DNA of 64,000 nucleotides from Larimichthys crocea. Its lineage: Eukaryota > Chordata > Actinopteri > Sciaenidae. This document shows, piece after piece, positions 1-15,326 of this stretch (positions within the stretch are counted from its first letter, which is position 1; the number at the start of each line of letters is the position of its first letter). The DNA lies in NCBI RefSeq assembly GCF_000972845.2, contig NC_040018.1, forward strand, positions 3,205,632-3,269,631. The letters run 5' to 3'. The notes beneath the pieces were generated by a model. The model had not been told where the DNA came from and searched no databases. It saw only the letters and a program-made list of their open reading frames with translations. The translations under genes were made by a program, and so were the position numbers.

Positions 1-4055
<4,055 letters not shown>

Positions 4056-5425
4056 ATACTTCAGCAACAACAAAAACATCAATCACTATTACAAAGTAAC
4101 TATTTGTTAACTTATGAGGCGGTAATTTGGATACAGTTAGCTCTGCTAGTTTGGGAGTTGTATAACACCAAATATTATTAACCATACTTAAAGTCAAATT
4201 GAGGCGAAATGTGATGCATAAATAATATAATTTATGCATTACATGATGTGGGTGAAAATGAACAGTTTTCAGTAATTAAGAAGTGCATTTTTATCTGTGT
4301 TTTGTTGTCTCCTATTATATTCATAATCATGATATTGAAATGCAAAAGTAATTCACCTTTACTATCCTTTTGTTCTGCCAGTCGCCTGGTGAAGCTCAAG
4401 AATATTGTCTTATTGTGTTATTCCATGTAGAAAATACAACCTCATTATGGAGTCAGTCATTCAGAAAACTTAATATGAAGTCTATATACAAGTCAAGTGT
4501 TTTTGTAATTGTAAATGAAAGACATGACAGAACCTAAGGCTTAAAGGTCATAGGTCATTATACCGTATATAAAAGCAGCAATGACTAATACAAATTGTTC
4601 AAATACATGAATATTGCAAATATATATATATATTTACATTAAACTGAGGACAAAAGGTAATCGCAAAGTGAAACCATATACGTACGATTCGACATTTGAA
4701 GAATGAATGAAAAAGAAAGAATGACCTTGTAATGTTACAGATAACTGAGAACTAAGAAGTTCAATGCAGATTTGCACAGAAGAATCAAGTTTAGACGTGT
4801 TTAGATATATTCACATGAGAGAATATTAGATTAAAAAAGTAAAAGGAAACCCCAGGAGAAAAGATCCAGCTATAGAAGTCTTGGATAATGCATATCATCA
4901 TAACATAACATCAGGCTAAAGCTACAGTCTTTAAAACTTCATCAGTTTCAGGAGATAAATGTATTATGTGTAGAGCACTATAGACATCCACAACTTCACA
5001 TGAACGGAGAGAAAATATTTGGATAAATCTAAAGGTTTCTTTTTTTACTCCTAACAAAAAAATCAAACGACTTCTAAGGCAAATCATGCACATATCTTCC
5101 AGAATTCTGGATGGTGTATAGATATATAATCCTCAAGAAGTGTTCCATTTTATACCTGTGCAATATAGCTAAAGCAGTGCTGAAGGAAGATGATTAGTTT
5201 GTCAAAATTCAGCTCACGACTGGCAAGAAAATGGCTTGAAATGGGCACACCCAGACACAGACAGTGGTTAGATATAGTACAGGAAATATTTGTGATGGAA
5301 GGAAAATTGCATTACTCATTGTAAACTGTTTTCTTAGCAGTTGTCTGTGTTGATGTTTTTTGTTTTACTTCTGTATGTATAAAAACAGTAAAGTGGTAAA
5401 ATGGTGTTCTTGTCTGAAACTTCTC
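4056..5425. other. Intergenic region downstream of chrna7
   Basis: AT-rich, non-coding sequence that presumably includes the chrna7 3' UTR. There is a short TA run at about 4619-4632. I see no gene or clear mobile element here. Confidence 0.5.
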
Positions 5426-5566
5426 TCATTCTGCCTCTCTGGCCTCCTGCTGCTCCATATGAACCTGAAGAATACGGGCCAGGACCAGCAGGGTTTGCCC
5501 ATTACCTTTACCCTCAGTGCTGTCTACCACACTGAGGGTGAAGACTTGGCTCTCTGAGGCAATCAT
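5426..5566 (-). CDS. Unassigned coding-like segment (possible terminal exon or gene relic)
   Basis: On the minus strand an open frame runs from an ATG at 5566-5564 to a TGA at 5428-5426 and stays open upstream to about 5680. The 46 codons after the ATG look like protein: SQVFTLSVVDSTEGKGNGQT, then LLVLARILQVHMEQQEAREA before the last residue. Third positions are GC-rich and Leu is mostly CTG, unlike the surrounding AT-rich DNA. Upstream, the frame turns into Lys/Arg-rich sequence from A-runs, so an exon border near 5585-5600 is likely if this is real. I do not recognise the family. It could be the last exon of an undetected gene, a retrocopy fragment, part of a repeat, or chance. Confidence 0.35.
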   Translation of the reverse strand: MIASESQVFTLSVVDSTEGKGNGQTLLVLARILQVHMEQQEAREAE

Positions 5567-6094
5567 TAGGTATACAGCCCGTCCTTTTTTTTTGCACTTT
5601 TCCCTCCGTGATGCATTTATTCTTTTCCTTTTTTTCCACCAAGCAGTGAGGCAATGAGAAGACAGGAGTTGTATTTAAAATATGTGCTTTTATTACATTT
5701 ATTACATCACACTGACTGTATATATGTATATATGTATAACACCTTACAAGCAGACGGGGAGAACTCCATACAGGAAGCAGTGAGGTGTTCAAACCAGGAA
5801 CTTTCTTGCTGTCAGGCAACAATGCACCACCGTGCTGCTCTTTATTTATTTATTTTACCACAAGCTATTAATTGCCTAATTAAATATATATTATAATTAT
5901 ATTAGGCTGTCATCGATTAAAAAAATTAACTAATAATCGCAAAAATCTGTAATTAATCGCGATTAATCTATCAATAATGTATCAAAAATTAAATGCATTT
6001 TTCTGAGACTGAAGCTTATAATGAATATTTATTTATGTAAATGATCAAATTAATGTAGAATAAACACAGAGAAAGTAATTTAAATTCATTCATT

Positions 6095-6340
6095 TTATTG
6101 GCTTAAGGTGCACATATGCACAGTGCAAACGGAAAAAAGCCAGAATGAGGAAATATACGGACGAGTGCCACACTTTGTAGTGTAGACAGGGTTTTTTTTT
6201 TTGAGGTGATAGGTTAAAGTCGTGTTACTTCTGTGGAATTTAAATTCGGCTTTGCAAACTGTGCAAATGCCTTGTTTTGTCCAACTAGCCGTCAGGCAAT
6301 TTAAAATGAAATGTTCCCCTAAAAGTCCGTCCTTATCCAT
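6095..6340 (-). pseudogene. Transposase fragment: BED-type zinc finger with a lost metal ligand
   Basis: An 81-codon frame starts MDKDGLLGEHF and contains C26-x2-C29, H45 and a basic HLKKKNP stretch. BED fingers normally end H-x(3-5)-H/C, but here the expected second ligand is Asn50 (KKKNP), so zinc binding is probably lost. After residue 60 the sequence no longer resembles a transposase. It is cut off upstream by the minisatellite at 6352. It is read as a relic of the enclosing element. Confidence 0.55.
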
Positions 6341-6351
6341 CTTTCCCCGCC

Positions 6352-6784
6352 ATAGACTCTCCTTATTTAGGATAGATCATAGACATATAGCCCCCTTTAG
6401 TTAGGATAGATCATAGACATATACATAGACTCTCCTTTAGTTAGGATAGATCATAGACATATAAATAGACCTCCTTTAGTTAGGATAGATCATAGACATA
6501 TAGACTCTCCTTTAGTTAGGATAGATCATAGACATATACATAGACTCTCCTTTAGTTAGGATAGATCATAGACACATAGACTCTGCTTTAGTTAGGATAG
6601 ATCATAGACATATACATAGACTCTCCTTTAGTTAGGATAGATCATAGACATATATACATAGACTCCCTTTAGTTAGGATAGATCATAGACATATATACAT
6701 AGACTCTCCTTTAGTTAGGATAGATCAAGACATATATACATAGACTCTCCTTTAGTTAGGATAGATCATAGACATATACATAGA
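6352..6784. repeat. Minisatellite, about 36-42 bp unit, 11 copies
   Basis: The unit carries the cores CTCCTTTAGTTAGGATAGAT and CATAGACATATACATAGA. The word GATAGATCA recurs 11 times between about 6371 and 6760 at 35-42 bp spacing, with small indels in the CATATA part. The array lies wholly inside the hAT-type copy and probably grew from its own sequence. Confidence 0.9.
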
Positions 6785-7038
6785 TGCCTCATTGAGCAGT
6801 TGGTCCGTTGCTGCGATAGTTACGTCCGCCATATGGATGTGGCAGTCTCCGTGAGGGCTTTAAGTATGCCCTTATACACCCATCACACACCACAATAAAT
6901 ATCTGGGAAACAAAGCTCTACTTGCTACATCCAAAATGGCGGCCGCCACCGGAAGTAAACAAAACCGGATTGCGTTAATTTTTTTTAACGCGTAATTCTT
7001 TAAATTAATCGACAAAATTAACGCGTTAATATTGACAG

Positions 7039-7040
<2 letters not shown>

Positions 7041-7081
<41 letters not shown>

Positions 7082-7095
7082 TATATATATATATT
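7041..7095. repeat. (TA)n microsatellite
   Basis: An almost pure AT dinucleotide run directly abuts the right end of the hAT-type element and decays into degenerate TATATAGATA sequence. Confidence 0.9.
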
Positions 7096-7164
7096 ATTAT
7101 ATAAATTATATATATAGATATAAGATCATACATATAGAGAATGACATGCTAGTATATAGCTAAG

Positions 7165-7400
7165 AAGAAGAGACACTTTTTCATTAATCCCTCGAGGGAA
7201 AATTATTTACATGCATTTTAACCCCGAAATACAACCACACACATACAAAGGGACATCCAAATGTGGAGAGAGATGGTGGAGTGATGGGCAGCCACCCAGA
7301 GCAGCACCCTACGAGCAGTTGGGGCAGTTTGGTGCTTTGCTCAAGGGCACCTCGGCAGTGCCCAGGACCGGCCATCCTTCCGGTTCCCAAGCCAAGTCTC
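7165..7400. repeat. Dispersed teleost repeat fragment (GCTCAAGGGCAC type)
   Basis: It contains TTAATCCCTCGAGGGAAAAT near 7184-7203 and CAGTTGGGGCAGTTTGGTGC followed by TTTGCTCAAGGGCACCTCGG near 7336-7355. I recall these words from a very common repeat in fish genomes, probably the 3' part of a non-LTR retrotransposon or SINE. The class is not settled by the sequence itself. Confidence 0.5.
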
Positions 7401-7500
7401 TAGAATTATTATTATTATTGTTGTTGTTGTTGTTGTTGTATTATGTATCTCCAAAAACACAAATAAAAAAAACGCATATTTTTAAAATGGATGTATAATT

Positions 7501-7690
7501 GAATAAACGCAAACATCCCTTTGATTGGCTGAATGTGGTCACATGATTCAGGACTAGGCGGAACCCTTTATCCCCCTCAGCAGGTTTGTTTCAGGACGGA
7601 ATCCTTTGCTACTACCGCCGGTGCTTGTGTGCTCCTTTGTTATTTCTCCGACTGGAAACAGTCAGTCAGTTGACACACCGGTGGCTAATC

Positions 7691-7727
<37 letters not shown>

Positions 7728-7756
7728 TTGAGTTTAAAGTCTTGTTACTCGGTGAC
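7501..7756 (+). promoter_or_regulatory. trip4: Probable trip4 promoter and 5' UTR
   Basis: This is the sequence immediately upstream of the trip4 start codon. It holds an inverted CCAAT box (GATTGG, 7523-7528) and a more GC-rich stretch (about 7550-7690) than its flanks. No TATA box is seen at a convincing distance. A CA microsatellite (7693-7726) lies 30 bases before the ATG. The transcription start is not known, so the promoter/5' UTR border is inferred. Confidence 0.45.
7693..7726. repeat. (CA)n microsatellite in the presumed trip4 5' UTR
   Basis: A pure CA run of about 17 units ends 30 bases before the trip4 ATG. It would be transcribed if transcription starts upstream of 7690. Confidence 0.9.
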
Positions 7757-7836
7757 ATGTCGGACGCTTTGCTGCAGTGGTGTGTGGACCAGCTGCACCA
7801 CAAGTTCGGGCTGGAGGCGTGTGAAGAAATCGTCCA
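7757..7836 (+). CDS. trip4: trip4 exon 1 (start codon)
   Basis: It encodes MSDALLQWCVDQLHHKFGLE and a few more residues, then ends at CA|gtaaga. The next exon completes the Gln codon and continues YILLIETPEEIEEYV. The ORF is open upstream, but only this Met matches the family N-terminus. The upstream frame runs through the CA repeat, so an upstream start is unlikely. Confidence 0.92.
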
Positions 7837-9052
7837 GTAAGAAACACTGACGACAGTTTAACCTGACTCAGACTAGCACGGTGAAGCTAAGTTCCTGCCA
7901 ATACGCAGAGCGGTTATGACGGTTATGACGGTTATGGCGGTTATAACGGTTATGACGTTTATAAAAGCGTCGTTAGCTTAAGTTTTCCACATTTTATGTG
8001 TCAAAATATCGACAGTTCATGTTACATGTGTTTGTTAAAACTGACGTGGCTCTGTCACCACATGAACAGACTGTCATTTGTCTGTAGGATGTCAAAAATA
8101 ATGACCGTATGTTGTTATATTTAGTTTATCTTATTTATATATTGTTCAATATTCTGACTGTTTGAAAATGAAAACCAACCAAAGAACTAAACTGTCATTT
8201 TAGTACTAGTTTCCAACACTGTTTAACCAATGACAGTATAAAGATGTTTAACACTGAATTGTTTCGATAATAATGGAATATAATAGTTGGTTATAGGTTG
8301 CTTTTAACAGTTTTCAGGTTTGTTTGTAACATACAGGTTAACACAGGGTCAACAGGACGAGCTCAGTATAATGAGGACTGTTGTGGAGAAATTGTCAAAG
8401 GTCAATGGTGAGGTCAGGAAGGAAGAAAAAGTGTCCAGGAGCCTCTGATGTCTTATGCTGTATTATTTATTGACGCTTGGCCAAGGAGAATTAGAGACAC
8501 TCTCAAAGTTCATCAGAAGTGCCTGAGTCGGTCTCACATTCTGCCCAACTCATCCTGATGGATAGACTTTAAACCCCAAGATAACACCACAAATACTACA
8601 CGCCAAGAATTAGTCAAAGAGAATGTCTTTACTCATGGAGGTGTTATTGTCAACATATTCTAGTCTGGAGACACAGATGTCCGTTTACGCAGATTGGAAC
8701 GTCAACGGCAAACCATCTATTATGTCTAGGAAGGCAGCAATACTGTAGGTCTCATCGACCCTGGCCACCACAGTGTTGAGATAGACTGGCACCTACTGTT
8801 CCCAACCAAAGCCAAACAACTAATACTGCCGAGGACCTCAAGGCCCACACGTGACCTCGTGTTACCTAATGATAGAAAATTTCATAACAAGGACTATTTG
8901 TATGAACAATATTAGACATAAAAGATAAAAAAAGCTAAAGAAGTCAAATAAAACAACATTTTAAGCAAATGTAAATAAAATATGTATAAATTAACTCTAC
9001 GCTGGAAAGGTGTGTTGAGGTGTTGTCAGGTATATATCAGTAATTGGGAAAG

Positions 9053-9100
<48 letters not shown>

Positions 9101-12100
9101 ATAGACACTTTGAACACCTTTACTTTGCACTCATAACTTATTGTTTTGCACCATTTTCATTTAGTTACAAACTGTCTGGGAAGCCTTTAGTCATGTAATC
9201 ATTTAATCCATTAGTAGTCGTCAAACCAGTTTGACCATGACTCATTCATAAACAGGTATTCAATGACAGAGCTGTGGTGAACTGGTGGCCGACTGAAAAG
9301 TCGGCTGCCTCTCATCTATTATTCTCCCAATGCTACGAGTTCGAATCCCGTAAAAATATTTTTCTTTCAAATTAAAAGGCAAATCCGACACGTTTACATC
9401 TCATCTCCAAAGACGTATTTAGAACACAGGATGCTTGCTCTCTTCCTGTCTTCAACACAATACTAAGTACATGACATGTTCACTCAAACAAAACTCCAAA
9501 GATGATTCAGGCATGCTTTTTTTTTTTTACATTGTAATGTCAATGGATAAGAAACTAAACAAAGAGGTACTCATGAGGACAAGTATGTCTTCTTTTAGTG
9601 TTTTCAGCAACTGTCCGAACTACAACTGTTCGTTCTCAGCTGTTATTTCTTATTCTGTGCCGACATTATTGACATTATTTCAATCACAGCTGGTTTTCAG
9701 AGAGAGATTCAACCGATACATTTAGACAACACAGACAACAAGACGCCACAGACACAGCAACAAAACTCGACAAGAGAGAACACAAGCCGTACAGAGGAAC
9801 AGGAGACAAGAAAGCATCAGTACAATAACACAGCAGGAGCAAATCACACACACAGATATAGCTGTGCAGCAACACAAAGCAACAAAACACAGCAACGCAG
9901 AGCAGCAATAATTATTATAATGATCGTAATAAAATGAAATAATAATTGTGTTGTCCTGCTGTCTAGATACATTCTGCTGATTGAAACACCTGAAGAGATT
10001 GAGGAGTATGTGGGAGACCTCCTGCAGGGAACAGATGGGAGAAAAGGCCAGTTCATCGATGAGCTCGTCGTCAGGTGGAAGACGACTCGAAGACAGGCGA
10101 CAGATAACACAAGTCTTTTTCTTCTCAAGGAGTCCGTCCCATCAGCAGGTAAATGTCTGACGTCTGCCACTGAATGTATATTGATCTAATTACCTGCTGT
10201 GAAACCACCATGCAAGGTGCTCGGGCATGACTAAACACTGTAAATAAATATTAACTCTAATGATTAATGTTTGTGCCTCTGAATACAAATGTAACAAAAT
10301 GAGATATCAGGATTTCCACAGTATCTCTTGAAGGGAATTTGCTGTCCTTTCCTAGATTCACAAGACATGACCACCCAGAAGAAGTCTAAACGCAAGGGCC
10401 GTAACAAACAAGAAGTGGTGACTGTGAGCCAAACAGAACCTGAGCCGGAGGCAGTCAAAACTCCCATTGATCTGAAGAGGGTGAGTGTACATTGGCCGAA
10501 AGGTTTGCTCTCTTATTACTTACTTTATGACGGTAATTCTCATGGTTTGAGTACAAATGTAACTCTTACCATCTATTTCTTTCCTCTCGTCTTGTTCCCT
10601 CTCTTCATTCACTCGATTCTCAGGCCCAAGAAAACAGTTGTTCTTCTTCAACAAAGAAGAAGAATAAGTTTGTCAATCTTTATAACAAAGACGGGCAGGA
10701 CAAGCTGTCTGTCATACTCCCAGGTCGACATGGCTGTGAGTGCCTTGCCCAAAAGCACAAACTTATCAACAACTGCATCAGCTGTGGTCGCATTGTGTGT
10801 GAGCAAGAGGGCTCAGGACCTTGCATCTTCTGTGGAAGCCTGGTATTTAAACCTTTCGATTCCCCTTTTTGTAATCTTGTTGTGGTGCTGACAATCTGTC
10901 ATTTTCTACTTTAATATTCTTTACTCGCTTTTTTTGCTCTGATTCAGGTCTGCACAAAAGAGGAGCAGGAGATCCTGCAACGAGACTCCAACAAAAGCCA
11001 GAAACTAAGAAAGAAACTCATGGGAGGTGAGAGTCAAAATATGTCAGAATTATAAATGACTAAAATCTATGAAATAATAATGAGTGTTGATGCTGAATTA
11101 GTTTTTTTTATTTTGTTGACAGACTGCGGAGAAAGAGACTATCTTCCACACCAAGAGGCCATAATGAAGGTTGGCTTGGAGAAGGCTGTCCAGCACAAAG
11201 AGAAACTGCTGGAATATGACAGGAATAGGTATCATAAAAACACACAGTCTCACAAGAAGTGTTTACTGCCTGCTGGGAAATGTCAGCACTTTAACTGGAC
11301 ATTTTTATTACTGTAGAAAGCAATCATGAAACTTGGTGATAACACTTCTCTGTCCCCTTCACCTACAGTGTCCGAAGAACGCAGGTCCTGGATGATGAGT
11401 CCGATTACTTTGCCACTGAATCCAATCAGTGGCTGTCACCCGGCGAGCGAGAAAAGCTGAGGAAAAAGGAAGAGGAGCTCAGAGAACTTCGCCATGCCTC
11501 TCGCAAGGACAGGAAGATCACATTGGACTTTGCTGGTAGACAAGTGATTGATGACGGAAACAACCTCAACGAGTACTACAACAAGTAAGATAATGTGATG
11601 CGACTCGAATCAAGGCTGCAGCGGCAGATTTATGTTGTGCAGTCATGCTAAACACCTTCTCTTTTTGAAATGTTTGCAGGTTGGATGAGACCCTCAAGGC
11701 CATGAACTGCGACTCAAAATCACCAAAGTATTCTGCAAGACAAGGTGGAAAGCAAAACAGCAGAGAGCTGGTCAACCCCAACATAATGCAGTCTGCACCA
11801 GAGGTAGATATATATTGACTGGGCATAACAATGGTGTCACCTTGTGGTGTACTTTCAGCACTACATGTGAAAATAGTTCTACTTCTAATAGACTTCTATT
11901 ATTATAAAACTTGTGAAATAGGTTGAAATTGACAGCTGAGTTTGCAAAGTACTTCTTGCAATCGTGAAAATTGTGCATATTGGTAATAATGAGAGTGAAT
12001 GTACCTTCTAGTGGGTGGATGTTGGAGGCAGTGAAAACTACAGGAGAAACATGGAGCAGGGAAAGAGATCAACAGAGGACAAAGGAGGAGACGAACGTTC

Positions 12101-15100
12101 CAGGTTACGACTCCAAGACAAAGAGCTGCAGGAGATGTCTGACGGGGGCTGGTGCCTCAGCATGCACCAACCGTGGGCCTCACTGCTGGTCAAAGGCATC
12201 AAGAGGTAAGGAGTAAACAAAACCCCGGATGAACTGCAGGAGATTAAAAGCTTTTACAGAGACTTGTTTGCTGTCAGGCCAGTGAAAGCAGCATTTTTTT
12301 GTGTATATGCATGTGTAGGGTAGAGGGGCGAACTTGGTACACATCCCACCGGGGTCGTCTTTGGATCGCTGCTGCAGCCAAGAAACCCACCCCTCAGGAG
12401 ATTGCTGAGGTGGAAACCATGTACCGCCACATATACAAGAAAGGTAAACATACTGTACACAAGGAATCAGTAAATAAGTCAGGGGGAGCTGTTTTACATA
12501 CAAACCACTGCCACAACGTCTGATATGATGTCTGTTGGTGGATCTTTGATTGCTCTTGTTTTCTTTGCAGAGCCTAGGTTTCCTAAAGACTACCCCACCG
12601 GCTGCCTGTTGGGCTGCGTCAACGTGACCGACTGCCTGTCTCAGGAGCAGTTCAGACAACAGGTCAGAGAAACAGTACACCATACTAGAATGATGACTTT
12701 AATATCAGAACTGTTGAATCACAGAACAAATCAGAGACATGGGTGGTAATTCAGGTCAGGAACCAGGCCATGGTACCTTAGCAAATGACAAAAAAGATCA
12801 TAGTCAAGAGTGTTGTATTTTAATCCAAGTGTATCATTATAACTCTAAATAGGCTTAAAAGGAGGTGATACAGATGTGTGAATGATGCCACACAAAATCA
12901 CATTGATGCTTTGCTGAGATACTTTCCTTACCACACATAACTTGAAGGATTTTCTTTTCTTTTCTTGAGCGTCAATGTTTGGCTGCTTTGTATTCCAAGG
13001 TCCAAGCTGCGACAAAGCAGGGGAAATGTGTGCTTTGCTTTTGGTTGAGCTGGTGGACTATTGCTGCTATTGTTGTTTTGTGTTGACAGCTGGAACTCTT
13101 ACAGCTCCCATCCTCCTCCTTCTTTTGTTTTTTCCAGTCCTCCTGCCCTTGGAGGCTGTGCTGAAGTGTAATTTCAACTTGCAGTGTGCAACAAAGCACC
13201 TCACTTAAATAGAACTCAGCACTTAGTCTTGTCATGTAATGGTACTAGTATTTTTAGAATTGTACTTTAGTTTCAGGTACTGCAATAACACTGCAGGCCC
13301 CTTGGGTATTTAGATATAAGACATCCAGAGGGCTTATGTCATCCAAGACTAAACAATGTGAGACAAAAACAACACACACATAGTCATTAAACAGCTGACA
13401 GAAACACTCTTGTGAGTTTAAATAATTTAATAATGATCGCTTGGAGAAGAGTAAAATCGGGACAGTAGTATGTGTTAGGAGGATGAGCATAATTTTTCCT
13501 GCACCTTTTCTCTTGTATTTCTTGGGACTTTTACTGAGGAATACAGTATTTGACTGACCCATGCATATTGTGAAGTATCCTCTCTTACCAGCAGAGGTCA
13601 GACTGTACCTTTTCACCAGTGACTCCCCGTCTGCTTTACAGTATTTCCCACTAGAGACAGTATGCACCACAGGGCTAACCACGGAAACACAAATCCAAGC
13701 CCTCATTATACCAGTTACCCCCTACCCCCCACCAAAATGCTGATTTATACACATTACATCGGCACCAGTCTATTGTGTCTATGCTGCATAGTTTCATAGC
13801 AATTATTTCGTCTTGGACGTGAATAGCAAAGAGCGCCCTCTGATTACTGATATAACAATAGAGCGTGCTGCTGTTTTCTGTGCTTGTCCATTTATGTCGT
13901 CCCTGAGCACTTAAAGTGGAATCCACCCTTAACCAGTGAGTGTTACGAGGGCGCTGAATATGTGATGTGGCAAAGAACGGAGGTGCTTCATTGGCAGTAT
14001 GGGCAGCCCTGCCGATTTGGACTCATAAATTGTTTACTTGAGCTTTTACACCCAAATTACTTTAAGTATTTGCAGTTTCACCAAGTATAAAGTGGAAAAT
14101 ACACCCTACTCCCCATTAAGTCATCATGTGTATATAGAGTCGCTCTCCCAGTCGCTGTCAATGGAACACATTTAAACTTAATTACATTGCAGTCCTGGTG
14201 TTGGCTGTTTTGCCTCTGGCTTTGGGAGAGACTGCTCTGTCTGAGGTCTGCTGGTCTTGTCCTTTTACAGTATATTAGAGCTGAAACGATTAGTCAATCA
14301 GCAGCAAATGAATTGCTAACTATTATGAGTATCAGTAAATTGTATTATAAGTCACTTTTTAAGCAAAACAGCATCTCAGATATTGCTTCTGTGATAATAA
14401 TTTGCGTTTTGGGTTGAAACGACATTCTTTCCAATTGTCTGATATTCTACACTAAAATAATAATATGTGGATGCCTCTACAATAAGAATAATCATTACTT
14501 GCAGTTCTAATTATTATATGAGCAATGCCTAGCTTTAAGAATAATGACTCATCTGTGAAAGTGTTTGCTTGTTTGTAGGCATAACATTTTTTAATGAGAG
14601 GGTTGAGATGCGCTACAAATGCCTTATTAACGGAATGTACTCTGCCTTTTTCCCACATCAGTCAGAGTAAAATCTCAAAACAAATACACACCCACAAGGT
14701 GTCAGTTACTTCTTATTATTTTATGTTGTGAATAAACATCTACATGCCTAAGTCTTTAGCTGTCCCGTCACACAAAAACACACACATGGGATAGTCACAA
14801 CAGTGAAACTGTATTAACACTGCACAAACATGCCCCAAGCCTGCAAAGCTACAAGCCCTCATATACATGCACACACATGCTTATAAGCAATCTTTGAGAT
14901 ACTGAAACAGATCACATCACAAAATTGTTGCCTCCCGTTCCAATTAAAAGAAAACAGAGCAAAAAAAAACAATGATCCCCTTTGAGGATGATGTTTCTGT
15001 GCGTCCTTACACACACTTTTTAACAGATTTCTGAGGAGCTTTACATTTGTGTAAAAAAAAATAAATATCCATTTTAAAAATGTGTGCTGCTACATGGTTT

Positions 15101-15238
15101 GTAATCTGACTGGTGGAACCTGTAAATCTAAGGGCTTTCCCCTTTTGTACTCTGTCCTCATTCTCTCCTCCACCACTCATTCCACCCAGGGCTGTAAAAT
15201 CATGTTTGCAGGCAGTGTGACTGCCCTTTCATCCTGTG

Positions 15239-15326
<88 letters not shown>

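Larger units (their letters stand above)
5903..7040 (-). mobile_element. Degraded hAT-type DNA transposon with BED-finger remnant
   Basis: The left end reads GGCTGTCATCGATTAA. The right end, read inward on the minus strand, is GCTGTCAATATTAACG, so the ends are inverted and related, both followed by AT-rich subterminal sequence with TTAATCG/CGCGTTAA words. Internally the minus strand encodes a piece of BED-type zinc finger (CTVCKAEFKFH, then HLKKKNP). Right-end flanks are a TA microsatellite, so a target duplication cannot be defined. The centre is disrupted by a minisatellite and no full transposase remains. Assignment to hAT rests on the BED finger and terminal architecture and is fairly likely, not proven. 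Confidence 0.7.
7837..9966 (+). other. trip4 intron 1
   Basis: A 2.1-kb intron. It holds a short 9-bp tandem repeat (7911-7957), a complex non-coding stretch (8330-8890), an ATCT microsatellite and a tRNA-like segment, each listed separately. No extra coding exon was seen. Confidence 0.7.

Noticed and set aside
6352..6784. CRISPR-like look of regularly spaced repeats
   Set aside because: Units are contiguous with no unique spacers of constant length, the host is a vertebrate, and the array sits inside a transposon. It is a minisatellite.
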